Origin: Opitutaceae bacterium
Lineage (GTDB): Bacteria; Verrucomicrobiota; Verrucomicrobiia; Opitutales; Opitutaceae
NCBI GenBank assembly: GCA_014879845.1
Contig: JACSRI010000113.1
Span: 27,862 to 91,861, forward strand
Reading direction: 5' to 3'
DNA: 64,000 nucleotides
Numbering within the stretch: position 1 is the first letter of the stretch; every line of letters starts with the position of its first letter. Below the pieces are notes generated by a model. That model searched no databases. It saw nothing but the letters and a program-made list of their open reading frames with translations, and was not told the DNA's origin. A program made the position numbers and the translations under genes. Positions 1 through 11,822 of the stretch are shown here, one piece after another.

Positions 1-153
1 CGTGGCCGCGAGCTCGTCCTCGCGCCAGAGCCCGGCCCAGATGCGCGCGGGCGAGAGCCACATGTCCCCCACGGCGAGCGCGCCGAGGGTGAAGACCGCG
101 AGCACGGTGATCGCCACGGGCAGGGCGAAGCGCGCCGCGCCGCGCGGGATCAC
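1..153 (-). CDS. FecCD-type ABC transporter permease, N-terminal part only (runs off the window edge)
   Basis: Minus-strand frame reads (V/M)IPRGAARFALPVAITVLAVFTLGALAVGDMWLSPARIWAGLWREDELAAT; GTG start at 153 overlaps the stop of the upstream binding protein (GTGA); hydrophobic first helix and neighbourhood typical of FecCD/BtuC. Confidence 0.65.
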   Translation of the reverse strand, partial: MIPRGAARFALPVAITVLAVFTLGALAVGDMWLSPARIWAGLWREDELAAT

Positions 154-1061
154 GGAAACACCTCCGGGTGCAGCGCGCGCGCGAGGCGCTCGTAGGCGTT
201 GACTCGGAGATGCGTCACGCAGCTGAGCTGCCACGGCTCGATCAGCACGGCGCGCCCCTCGCGCACCGCGGCCATGAGCGAATACGGCGGCACGCGGCGG
301 TAGAGCGCGAGCTGCTCCTCGAGCGAGCCGCCCGCGAGCACGACGCGCTCGACCGGCCAGGTGAGCATCTGCTCATTGGGGGGCGCCTCGTGGCCGCGCA
401 GGCGGCCGAGAGTCGCCCCGAGATTCTCCGCGCCGGCATAGTCGCACAGGTCCTGGAAGGTCGTCTCGCTCCCGGGGATCACGCCGTAGGTCGACGGGGC
501 GATCACACGCACCGGACGCACGCCGTGGAGCCGCTCGCGCAGCGTGCGCACGCGCGCCTCGCAATCGGCGATGACCGCCTCGGCCCGCGCCTCCGCCCCG
601 AGCTCGACCGCGAGCCGCCGCAGGTTGGCATAGGCGTCCTCGAGGGTCTTGTAGCGATCGAAGATCAGCACCTTCACGCCCGCCCGCCGCACCTGCTCGA
701 CAAGCTCGGCGCGGCTGTAGTCGGCAAAAAGTACGAGGGTGGGCCCGTACCGGATGATTCCCTCGGCATCCGCCGTCTTGTCGATCCTCGGAAAGGCCCG
801 GGCCTGCGCAGCCACGGCGGAAAATTCTGGCGCGTCGGCGATGTGGCTGAGCGCCGCCACCTGCGCCGGTTCGGCGAGCGCGAGCAGCAGCTCGTCGGAG
901 CCGACAGTCTGCGAGACCACGCGCACCGCACGGACCACGTCCGCCCGCGCCGGCCCGGCCGCGCCCCCGGCGAGGGCGAAGCAGGCGAGAGCGATGAGGC
1001 GGACGAGGCGCATGGACAGCGTGGTCGCGGGCGGCTGGGCGGGGACGATCAGAACGCCCAC
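150..1061 (-). CDS. Periplasmic substrate-binding protein of iron-siderophore/heme/cobalamin ABC transporter (BtuF/HmuT-like)
   Basis: Signal peptide followed by VRAVRVVSQTVGSDELLLALAEPAQVAALSHIAD...; located between a TonB receptor and a FecCD-like permease. Confidence 0.8.
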   Translation of the reverse strand: MGVLIVPAQPPATTLSMRLVRLIALACFALAGGAAGPARADVVRAVRVVSQTVGSDELLLALAEPAQVAALSHIADAPEFSAVAAQARAFPRIDKTADAEGIIRYGPTLVLFADYSRAELVEQVRRAGVKVLIFDRYKTLEDAYANLRRLAVELGAEARAEAVIADCEARVRTLRERLHGVRPVRVIAPSTYGVIPGSETTFQDLCDYAGAENLGATLGRLRGHEAPPNEQMLTWPVERVVLAGGSLEEQLALYRRVPPYSLMAAVREGRAVLIEPWQLSCVTHLRVNAYERLARALHPEVFP

Positions 1062-2941
1062 TCCACGCCGGCGAAGACGCCGATGGGCAGGGCGGGGTAA
1101 CCAAGGACCTCCTCATACTCCGCGTCGAAGAGATTCTCGACGCGCAGCTTGAGCAGGATGTCCTCGGCGGCACGGTAGCTGGTGAAGAGACGCACCGTCG
1201 TGTAGTCCTCGAGTTCGGTGCCGCCCGACTCGACGCGATCGGCGACGAGGTGGAGGCCGGCGCCTATCGTCCACGCGGATGCCGGGCGCGTGGTGACCTC
1301 GGCGTCGAGCACGTGGCGCGGACGGCGGACCAGGCGCACGTCGTCGGTCTCGTTGCGCGCGTCGAGGTAGGTGTAGCCGAGGCGGGCCTTGACCGAGGCC
1401 GTGATCCTGGCGTCGATGCTCGTCTCCACACCCTCGGTACGGGCGCGGGCGCGATTGACCGTCATGCCCTCAAACGTCTCGAAGTTCACATACTCCCACT
1501 CGAAGAGATTGCGGTAGTCGTGGCGGAACCAGGTCAGGCCGAGCGTGATGTCCCCGCCGCGCAGGGCCTGGTCGACGCCGATATCCCAGCCTTCGACCTC
1601 CTCGGCCTGGAGCGTGTCATTCGGGAGCTGGCCCCACTGCGGCACGCCGAAGCGGTCGTCGGAGCCGGGGGCGGAGAACCCGTTGCCGAAGGTGGCGCGG
1701 AGCTTGGTCGAGTCGGTCGCGTTCCACGCCGCGCCGAGGCGCCCGGTGGCCGCGCTGCCGAAGCTGTCGAAGTCGTCGAGCCGCCCGCTCGCCGTGAGCG
1801 TTAGCGTGCGCATCGGGCGGTAGATGGCGGACGCGAAGCCCGCCGCCACCTCGTCGCGGGTGGTGTCCGTGCCGACCTCGTAGCGGGAGCGCTCGTAGTT
1901 GGCACCGCCCACGAGCTCGACCTGCTCGGAGACGGACCAGGTGTTGAGCCAGTCAAGGATCTCGCGGCGGTTTTCCGTCCCGCTCGTGCCGAAGGCGGAG
2001 GTGAAGGCGTAGTCGCGCTTGTGCACGGCCGCCGTCAGGCGTGAGGAGAATCCGTCGGACGGCCGCACCTCGGCGAAGGCCGTGCCGAGCGTGTTGGCGG
2101 AGTCGACGACGCCGGGGAATGGAGACTGCGTCGAACCGGGCTCCTCGTAGGTGCCGTCCTGGCGGCGGAACGTGCCGCCAAGCACGAGTGGGCTGTCGGC
2201 CGGCGCGAACTCGACCCGGCCGGCGTAGCTCCACGCGTCGTAGGCGTTGCCCGGGCGATCGTTGTCGGTCTCGCCGTAGCCGACCGAGGCGCTGTAGCCG
2301 AGGGCGCCGAGACCGCCGCGGCCCTCGAGGCCCGCGCCCCAGGTGCCGAACGAGCCGCCGCCGGCCATGACTCGCCCGTGCGCCGGTCCGTCGCCGACGG
2401 GCAGTGTATCCATGGCGATGACACCGCCCATCGCCGAGCTGCCGTAGAGGCCGCTCTGCGGACCGCGCAACACCTCGAGCCGTCCGAGCCCGTCGACGCC
2501 CGCGCCGCCGAGGAAGTTCACATACGAAGCGGCGCGATCGTTCATGCGCACACCGTCCACAAAGAGCAGAGTCTGGTGGCTGCTGCCGCCCCGCATGAAG
2601 ATGGAGGATTGGCTGCCCGTGGCGCCAGTACTGACCACGGCGACCCCGGGCTCGCGCCCGAGCGCAGCCTGCAACTCGACCACCTGGCTCTCATCGAGTT
2701 CGGCGAGTGAGACCAGCGTCACGCTGCTGGCCGTGTACTTCGGGTCATTGCGCGAGCGCGAAGCGGAGACCACGATCTCCTCGCGGTCGATGGCTGCCTC
2801 GTCGGCGGCGTCGGGCGCGGTGGGCGCGGTGGGCGCGGCGACGCCGGTGTCGGCGCGGAGGCCCGCGGCTGAGAGGGCCGCGACGCCAGAGACGAGGGCG
2901 AGCCGGCGCAATCCGGTGGTGGTGAAAAGTCGGGCGTTCAT
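1049..2941 (-). CDS. TonB-dependent outer-membrane receptor (BtuB/siderophore type)
   Basis: Plug domain (EEIVVSASRSRNDPKYTASSVTLVSLAELDES...GSSHQTLLFVDGVRMND...LEVLRGPQSGLYGSSAMGGVI) and C-terminal beta-barrel ending in ...GVFAGVEWAF. Confidence 0.92.
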   Translation of the reverse strand: MNARLFTTTGLRRLALVSGVAALSAAGLRADTGVAAPTAPTAPDAADEAAIDREEIVVSASRSRNDPKYTASSVTLVSLAELDESQVVELQAALGREPGVAVVSTGATGSQSSIFMRGGSSHQTLLFVDGVRMNDRAASYVNFLGGAGVDGLGRLEVLRGPQSGLYGSSAMGGVIAMDTLPVGDGPAHGRVMAGGGSFGTWGAGLEGRGGLGALGYSASVGYGETDNDRPGNAYDAWSYAGRVEFAPADSPLVLGGTFRRQDGTYEEPGSTQSPFPGVVDSANTLGTAFAEVRPSDGFSSRLTAAVHKRDYAFTSAFGTSGTENRREILDWLNTWSVSEQVELVGGANYERSRYEVGTDTTRDEVAAGFASAIYRPMRTLTLTASGRLDDFDSFGSAATGRLGAAWNATDSTKLRATFGNGFSAPGSDDRFGVPQWGQLPNDTLQAEEVEGWDIGVDQALRGGDITLGLTWFRHDYRNLFEWEYVNFETFEGMTVNRARARTEGVETSIDARITASVKARLGYTYLDARNETDDVRLVRRPRHVLDAEVTTRPASAWTIGAGLHLVADRVESGGTELEDYTTVRLFTSYRAAEDILLKLRVENLFDAEYEEVLGYPALPIGVFAGVEWAF

Positions 2942-2961
2942 CGAAGGCGGCGGAGTTTTGG

Positions 2962-2983
2962 TATTGAAATGCCATTATCAATA
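2962..2983. promoter_or_regulatory. Candidate Fur-family (Fur/Zur) operator between divergent TonB receptor and Fur-family gene
   Basis: TATTGAAATGCCATTATCAATA: 6-bp perfect outer arms (TATTGA/TCAATA) in a 22-bp AT-rich dyad inside GC-rich DNA; reverse strand contains TTGATAATGG, similar to Fur-box hexamers. Confidence 0.6.
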
Positions 2984-3067
2984 GAAATCACGTTTTCGGC
3001 CCGAAGTTCCCGCGGCAGCGACGCCTTCCGCCTTTCAGCCGTTCCATCTTTCGGTCTTCCTCGCTCC

Positions 3068-3454
3068 ATGCGCTCCCGCCAGACCCGACAACTCGAGGCC
3101 ATCGAGCACGCGCTGCGCTCGGCCGGCCGGCCCCTCGCCATCGCCGAGGTGCACGCGGCCGCCGCGGCGGAGTTCCCGGGTCTGGGCATCGCGACGGTGT
3201 ATCGGGCGGTGAAGACGCTCTCGGACGACGGCAAGATCGTGAGCGTTGCTTATGCTGGCCAGCCGCCCCGCTACGAGTGGGCGGTCGCCCAGCACCACTC
3301 CCATTTCATCTGCCACACCTGCAAGCGCGTGTTCGACATCGAGGCGCCCGAGTCCGTGCCCCTGCCCAAGCGCAAGCCGCGCGGTTTTGTCTTCAGCGGC
3401 GACGAGGTGATCTACTACGGCACCTGCGCGGAGTGCCGCGCGGCGCAGAAGTGA
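3068..3454 (+). CDS. Fur-family transcriptional regulator
   Basis: MRSRQTRQLEAIEHALRSAGRPLAIAEVHAAA...GIATVYRAVKTLSDDGKIVSV...HHSHFICHTCKRVFDIE...YYGTCAECRAAQK: Fur winged helix plus two CxxC motifs. Start set at ATG 3068 rather than the ORF-track start 2969. Confidence 0.9.
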   Translation: MRSRQTRQLEAIEHALRSAGRPLAIAEVHAAAAAEFPGLGIATVYRAVKTLSDDGKIVSVAYAGQPPRYEWAVAQHHSHFICHTCKRVFDIEAPESVPLPKRKPRGFVFSGDEVIYYGTCAECRAAQK

Positions 3455-3574
3455 CTCCGGCGACGTGGAGAGCGAGGCTCCCGGGATCCGCCGGGCACGC
3501 GCCCACTGCCGGCTCTTACAATTCCGTGACAACCCCGTCCCGGATGTGGGCTTTACAGGATATCGGGCCGGACC

Positions 3575-6544
<2,970 letters not shown>

Positions 6545-6547
6545 AAC

Positions 6548-6576
6548 ACCCAGCGGGGTCGCACGCCGGGTTTTTT
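6548..6576 (+). terminator. Probable Rho-independent terminator after hybrid kinase
   Basis: acccagcg-gggtcgca-cgccgggt followed by TTTTTT (stem with one mismatch). Confidence 0.6.
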
Positions 6577-6640
6577 CGAGTAGGGTGCCCAAGAAACCAC
6601 CTGCCCGCGCGTCATCCCTAACAGACAACCCATTCTTCCC

Positions 6641-6820
6641 ATGTCATCGTCGGACATCTTCTGGATCGTGGTCGGTATCGCCCTGATCATCGGCGTCTGG
6701 TTCGCCCAGAACGCCGGCTTCTCCGCTGGCAACTACCTCAAGCACCGCCAGCGCAAGCGTCAGGAGGAGGAGGAAGGCAGCGAGCGCCGCGGCTATTTCC
6801 GCGGCAAGCGCGGTCAATAG
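6641..6820 (+). CDS. Small membrane-anchored protein (59 aa), unknown function
   Basis: ATG at 6641: MSSSDIFWIVVGIALIIGVWFAQNAGFSAGNYLKHRQRKRQEEEEGSERRGYFRGKRGQ*; one TM helix plus charged tail. Absent from the supplied ORF track (length cut-off). Confidence 0.6.
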   Translation: MSSSDIFWIVVGIALIIGVWFAQNAGFSAGNYLKHRQRKRQEEEEGSERRGYFRGKRGQ

Positions 6821-6843
6821 CGGCGGAGCACCGGGGCCGACCG

Positions 6844-7872
6844 TTAGGGATACCCCTGCTCGCGCAGGATCCGCTGCAGGCGCGGACGCACCAGCGCGGC
6901 GAGTGCCTCGTTGGCATACCCGACCCACGCCACCGGCGTGACCGTGTCGAGCGGCACGCGCAGCGGCGAGCCGTCCGGGGCCTCCACCACCCCGCCTGCC
7001 TCGCTCAGGATGAGCGCCGTGCAGATGTCGTAGGGATGGCAGGTCAGCGCCAGCGGTACGCCGGCCTTCGGGAAGATCACCGGTCGCAGGTCGGCGGTGA
7101 TGCGGTCGCGACCACTCAGCAACTCGTAGATCTGCCCGCCCGTGCTCGGGTACTGATCGTCGAAGATGAGCGGAAACACCGTGGCCCCCGCCTCGCCGAG
7201 TTCGCGCCACAGCGCCTCCTCGACCCGAGCCGTGGCCTCCTTGCCGTCGGGAAAAAACTTCACGACCGACGCGAAGCCGTGGTGCAGGTCGCGCGCCCGC
7301 GATGGCCGCAGCGCGAGAGGCGCCCGCGCGCCGGTGACGATGTGCACCGCCTCGGCCACGACACCCTCGCAACCGAGGCCACGCACAGCGCTGACCTGGT
7401 CGGCGCGCCATTGCTTGCTGGTCGGCAGCTCGGTCATGGCCGCCGCCACGATATCGCCGAGATGTGTGGCCGTGCCCCGCTGCGGCGCCACGGCGGCGAG
7501 CGCCCAGGCCGGGCGCTTGTCGTACATGATGCAGCGTGTGCCGTCGATCGGATCGATGATCACCTTCCAGCATGTGGCCTCCACCGCGGTGCCGCGCGGA
7601 AAGGTCAGCGGCCCATGCCCCTCGAGCCCCTCCATCACGACCTCGACCGGCATTGATCCCGGCCAGGTCTCCTCAAACCACGCGACGATCGCCTCCTCGC
7701 TGATCTTGTCGATGCGGTAGATCGTGTCCGCCGCCGTCACTTCGGCCACGCTCGCGAGTTCGTCGCTGGTCGACGCCGCGCGCGCCGCCACCACGCGGTC
7801 GCGGATGGCATCACCGAGCCGGCAAAGCAACTGGCGCAGGATCTGGAGTGCGGCACCGTCGGCCATGCCCAT
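6844..7872 (-). CDS. Inositol monophosphatase family protein
   Basis: WKVIIDPIDGTRCIMYDKRPAWALAAVAP (IMPase metal-binding DPIDGT motif); C-terminal 'GGVVEAPDGSPLRV'. Start uncertain (7908/7872/7866). Confidence 0.85.
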   Translation of the reverse strand: MGMADGAALQILRQLLCRLGDAIRDRVVAARAASTSDELASVAEVTAADTIYRIDKISEEAIVAWFEETWPGSMPVEVVMEGLEGHGPLTFPRGTAVEATCWKVIIDPIDGTRCIMYDKRPAWALAAVAPQRGTATHLGDIVAAAMTELPTSKQWRADQVSAVRGLGCEGVVAEAVHIVTGARAPLALRPSRARDLHHGFASVVKFFPDGKEATARVEEALWRELGEAGATVFPLIFDDQYPSTGGQIYELLSGRDRITADLRPVIFPKAGVPLALTCHPYDICTALILSEAGGVVEAPDGSPLRVPLDTVTPVAWVGYANEALAALVRPRLQRILREQGYP

Positions 7873-7923
7873 CACGGTGGAGGCACGCGCCCGCCTGCGC
7901 CAATGCAAAGCGGAGCCGGCCCG

Positions 7924-10017
7924 CTACGGTGCGTAGACCTCGACCAGCACGACCCCGCGCGCGTCGCTGTCGCCTGCCGGCACGGCGTGCAGCGTGTAGC
8001 GACCTTCCGTGAGCGTCGCACGCAAGGCCGCATCCTCGCTGCCCCCGCGCAGCGCGAAGGCGCCGGTCTGGGCCATCATCACGGCCGCGGCCCCGGCCTC
8101 GGCATCGAGCGACCACGTGTCGTTGGTGGCCACGACGGCGTCGCCGCGGTAGAGCCGCACGAGCGGATCGCGCAGGAAGGCGCTCACCCCGTGCGACTCA
8201 AGGCCCGGACCGACCGCCCGCAGCAGGACCGATCCGCCGCCGGAGATGATGAGGCCCGGGATAACCGTCGCCTCGCCGCGCCCCGCGAGCGCCCGCGTGG
8301 AGACGTTGATCAACCGCGCCGTGGCCGGCTCCGGTGATGCATCGTACAATTCGACCAGGACAACTCCCGACGCCGCACCGGACTTGGCCAGCGCATGCAC
8401 GGTGTAGGCGCCGGGACCGAGCGTCGCGAGCACCGCGCTGTCCGCGCTCCCCGCCGCGAAGGCGAAGGCCCCGACCGCGCTCGCCGTCGACGCGATAGCC
8501 CCGGCCTGCGGGTCGGACTGCCAATCGTCGTTGGAGGCGAGAACCGTGGCCCCCGCGTAGAGGCGCAGCTCCGGGTCGGCCAGCGCGGAGGACACGCCCA
8601 ACGGCACGAGTCGCGGTCCGGCCACGCGGATGAGCACGGTGCACGTGCCGGTGCCCCCGATGACAAATCCGGCGATCACCGGCTCACCGGAAGTGGTCTC
8701 GGCCCGCGTGGAGAGATTGTGCACGCGCACGCCGGAGGCACCGCCGCCGCCGGATGGCACCCGCTCAAACGCACCGGCATCGACCGCCGTGCCCTGCGGT
8801 CGCGGCACGCCCAGGGCATCGCGGGCGGCGTCCGCATCGGCCTCCGCCAGGCCCGCGTCGACGGCATTCGACGCCGCGGCCGGCCGGTAGTCTCCACTGG
8901 CACGCACCGGGAAGAGCGCGTCGAGCGCCGGCGCGACTCGCGAGTGCGCATCCTGACCGGTCGCGGTGCGCCAGGCGGCGAGCGACTGCACGGTATCGCC
9001 GGCGTCGCCGCTCATGCGATCGACGAGCACGTTATAGTCGCTGCTCAGGCCGAGGCGGGACGCGGCGTCGATGGCGAGCGCCCCGCGGAAGCTGTGGCCG
9101 GTCACCAGGATATTGTGACGCAGGGTCAGCCCGGTCGCACCGTCGACCGCCAGGATGCACCAGCGGCCGTTGGCGGCCTGCACGATCGTGTTGTTCACGA
9201 TCCAGGCGCCGCGCGAGGAGGCCGCGGCGTCGACCTGGAAGAGCGCGATGCCCGTGGCGTGGTTTTCGTAGAGGACGTTGTTGTAGATGCGCGCGTTGAT
9301 CGCGCCGTCGAGGTTGATGGCGGCGCCCCCGCCCACGCCGTTCTCCCAGATCACATTGTCGTGGATACGACAGTCGGAGCTCAGGCCGTCTCCGCCCATG
9401 GTGGCGTCGGCGTTGATCTGGATGCCGCCGCCATGGTTGTGGTGCGAGCGGTTGTGGCGGATCACGGCGCGGTCCGAACTGTTGGAGACATAGATGCCGT
9501 GCTCCGCGACCGAGCCCGAGCAGTGGTTGAACTCGAGCAACAGGTCGTCGGTGAATCCCGTGAAGATGCCCCAGCGGCCGTTGTCCGCGCAGGTCGTGCG
9601 CCGGATCACGATGTGGTCGCCGAGCACGGCGCGGATGCCCGCGCGCTCGAGGCCCGAGCAGTCGAAGCCGTCGATCACGATCCAGTCGGCACCCTCGATG
9701 TTGATGCCGTCGCGACCGGTGAATGTGTTTGGTGTCGTGATACGCGCACCCAGCCCGGTCGCGCGGTACGTGATCGGGCTGCCCGACGCGCCGCTGCGCG
9801 TGATGTTGCAGCCCGCGTAGGTCCCGTCCGCGACGAGCACGGTGTCGCCCGGCTGCATGGTGTTGGCCGCGTGCTGGAGCGTGGCCCAGGCGGTCTCCGG
9901 GGTCAGACCGGCGTCGGCGTTGCTGCCGCCCGGGGCGACGTGGTAGGTGGCGGCCCGCGACGACAGGGCCAGCACGACGGCGGAGATCAGGAGGAGGATC
10001 GGACGGGCGGAGGGCAT
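7924..10017 (-). CDS. Secreted right-handed parallel beta-helix (pectate-lyase-fold) protein with two tandem C-terminal ~130-aa repeats
   Basis: Signal peptide MPSARPILLLISAVVLALSSRA; 'TYHVAPGGSNADAGLTPETAWATLQHAANTMQPGDTVLVADGTY'; many beta-helix turns; two C-terminal copies of a VxxNxSTR...GPxLxxxGVxxxLxDPxxRLYxG...GVVLVExY module. Confidence 0.85.
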   Translation of the reverse strand: MPSARPILLLISAVVLALSSRAATYHVAPGGSNADAGLTPETAWATLQHAANTMQPGDTVLVADGTYAGCNITRSGASGSPITYRATGLGARITTPNTFTGRDGINIEGADWIVIDGFDCSGLERAGIRAVLGDHIVIRRTTCADNGRWGIFTGFTDDLLLEFNHCSGSVAEHGIYVSNSSDRAVIRHNRSHHNHGGGIQINADATMGGDGLSSDCRIHDNVIWENGVGGGAAINLDGAINARIYNNVLYENHATGIALFQVDAAASSRGAWIVNNTIVQAANGRWCILAVDGATGLTLRHNILVTGHSFRGALAIDAASRLGLSSDYNVLVDRMSGDAGDTVQSLAAWRTATGQDAHSRVAPALDALFPVRASGDYRPAAASNAVDAGLAEADADAARDALGVPRPQGTAVDAGAFERVPSGGGGASGVRVHNLSTRAETTSGEPVIAGFVIGGTGTCTVLIRVAGPRLVPLGVSSALADPELRLYAGATVLASNDDWQSDPQAGAIASTASAVGAFAFAAGSADSAVLATLGPGAYTVHALAKSGAASGVVLVELYDASPEPATARLINVSTRALAGRGEATVIPGLIISGGGSVLLRAVGPGLESHGVSAFLRDPLVRLYRGDAVVATNDTWSLDAEAGAAAVMMAQTGAFALRGGSEDAALRATLTEGRYTLHAVPAGDSDARGVVLVEVYAP

Positions 10018-10133
10018 GGCGGGGAACGGCGGTACTGCCGACCTCAAGCAACGCCGCACGTTCCCGCGCGCTCAAGCCGTCCGGCCGCCGCCACCCCGGA
10101 AAATCCGGTCAAAGCGCGCGCGACCCCGGCAAA

Positions 10134-11429
10134 TCACGGGGCCGTGCCGTGGGGAAACACCCAGGGCCGGCCGTTGATCGTCACGCGCGTGGTAGTCACA
10201 TCACGCACGTCGCCGACGTCGAAGGCCGTATCCGCGAGCGTGAGATCGATGTCCTCCATCACGATGCCCGCGAGCGTGTCGTGCGGGCTGCCCTTGAACA
10301 CGCCGAGCGTGCCGTAGCTGCCGCGCACACGGCGGATGGTGAGATCGCGCACGACCGAGGGGGGCGGCGGCAAGCCCTGCGGGTCGAAGAACTGCGTCCA
10401 GGGATCGACGCGGAAGAAGCGTCCCGCGTCGCCACTCAGCGTGATGTCCTCGAAGAGGATCCGCTCGTAGAGCTGCGGCGTGTCGGGCCGGAGCTTGAGG
10501 CGCACGAGATTGTTCGGGCCCGACACCGTGCAGCGACGCACGATCACATCGCGCACGATCGTGGCCTCGCTGCCGAAGGTCACCACGCCGTGGCCGCGCG
10601 GAAACTCGCAGTCCTCCACCACGATCTGCTCCACCGGAGGACTGTCGGCATCCTGGTCGGCGCGCGGGCCCTTCGTGCCCTTTAGCGCGATGCAGTCGTC
10701 GTCCACCTCGATCCGGCAGCGCCGCACGGTCACGCGCTGGCAGCTGTCGATGTCGATGCCGTCCGTGCTGGGCGCACGCACGCTCGACCCCTGGCCCGGC
10801 GTGAAGATGTTCACACCCTCCACCAGCACGTCCTGGCAGCGATAGAGGTGGATGTTCCAGAAGCCCGAGTCGCGCAGCGACACGCCCTCGATGCGCACGT
10901 CATGGCAGTCGGCGAGATGGAGCAGGCGCGGGCGCTCGACCTCGAGGTTGGTGCACTTGGGGTTCTCCTTCCGGCGCTGCCAGAAGGCGGCCCAGAAGAG
11001 GATGCCGTTGCCGTCGATCGTGCCCTCACCATGGATACGCACGCCCCCGAGGCCCGTGCCATTGACGAGCGCGAGTCGCCACTCGGGGAAATGCCCCTCG
11101 ATGCGCGTGCGGCGCTTCGGGTAGTCCTCGATGCGGTTGGAGCCGAGCAGCACGGCGCCCTTGTCGAGCCGCAGCTCGACCGCGGGCCGGAGGAAGATGG
11201 AGCCGCTGCGGAAGACGCCGGCCGGGACCACGACCGTGCCACCGCCCGCGCCGGCCGCGGCGTCGATCGCCGCCTGGATGGCCGCGGTGTTCATCGTCGT
11301 GCTGTCACCAACCGCGCCATACGCGGTGATATCGAACAGGCGCGATTCGGCCGCACGGGCGGGCCCCGGGATCCAGGCGCCCAGCAGCGCCGCGAGGAAG
11401 GCAAACCAGCGTGTCATGGAGGGCATCAT
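10134..11429 (-). CDS. Glycoside hydrolase family 28 / polygalacturonase-like secreted protein
   Basis: 'RLFDITAYGAVGDSTTMNTAAIQAAIDAAAGAGGGTVVVPAGVFRSGSIFLRPAVELRLDKGAVLLGS', 'STDGIDIDSCQRVTVRRCRIEVDDDCIALKG', 'RGHGVVTFGSE'. Confidence 0.9.
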   Translation of the reverse strand: MMPSMTRWFAFLAALLGAWIPGPARAAESRLFDITAYGAVGDSTTMNTAAIQAAIDAAAGAGGGTVVVPAGVFRSGSIFLRPAVELRLDKGAVLLGSNRIEDYPKRRTRIEGHFPEWRLALVNGTGLGGVRIHGEGTIDGNGILFWAAFWQRRKENPKCTNLEVERPRLLHLADCHDVRIEGVSLRDSGFWNIHLYRCQDVLVEGVNIFTPGQGSSVRAPSTDGIDIDSCQRVTVRRCRIEVDDDCIALKGTKGPRADQDADSPPVEQIVVEDCEFPRGHGVVTFGSEATIVRDVIVRRCTVSGPNNLVRLKLRPDTPQLYERILFEDITLSGDAGRFFRVDPWTQFFDPQGLPPPPSVVRDLTIRRVRGSYGTLGVFKGSPHDTLAGIVMEDIDLTLADTAFDVGDVRDVTTTRVTINGRPWVFPHGTAP

Positions 11430-11527
11430 GCTCCCGCCGCGGTACGGCGCGAGGCAAGCGCGGGGTTCGGCATGCGCAGCTTGATCCTCGCGGTGAAATG
11501 CGACCCCTGTTTCATCCCATGCACCCC

Positions 11528-11806
11528 ATGACACGCCGCGACTTCCTCTGCACGGCCACGGGCGGCGCCGCCGCCCTCATGCTTTCGCCCCAAAATTCCG
11601 GCGCCGCGTCGACGCCGGACTGGTGACTGGAGGAGAGCGACGAGGCCGCGCTCGCGCCGATCGACGAGGCGAGCGCGTGGGGCCGGCAGTACGGCGTCCA
11701 CATCGACCTGAGTTTCCACCGAATCCCCGGCTACTGCATCAACTGATGCGAGCGCGAGCCGCACCAGCTCGACCGGCGCATGCTCGAGCTCCTGCTCGAG
11801 GACTGA
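11528..11806 (+). pseudogene. Decayed Tat-exported GH5-like glycosidase remnant
   Basis: MTRRDFLCTATGGAAALMLSPQNSGAASTPDW*LEESDEAALAPIDEASAWGRQYGVHIDLSFHRIPGYCIN*CEREPHQLDRRMLELLLED*: Tat-like signal and a GH5-like 'wGrqyGvHi.l.fHR.PGYC.N' block with in-frame TGA at 11624 and 11744, then loss of the rest of the domain. Confidence 0.75.
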
Positions 11807-11822
11807 CCCGCGCGGGGCGGCC

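Noticed and set aside
2942-3067. Cobalamin riboswitch for the TonB receptor
   Set aside because: Intergenic space is too short and lacks a B12-box-like sequence.
8395-10317. 640-aa plus-strand ORF antisense to the beta-helix gene
   Set aside because: Shadow ORF with biased composition and no domain.
11528-11806. TGA recoding (selenocysteine or UGA=Trp) in the GH5-like remnant
   Set aside because: No SECIS-like context; the frame also loses most of the catalytic domain and ends abruptly, which fits decay better. TGA acts as a normal stop for many other genes here.
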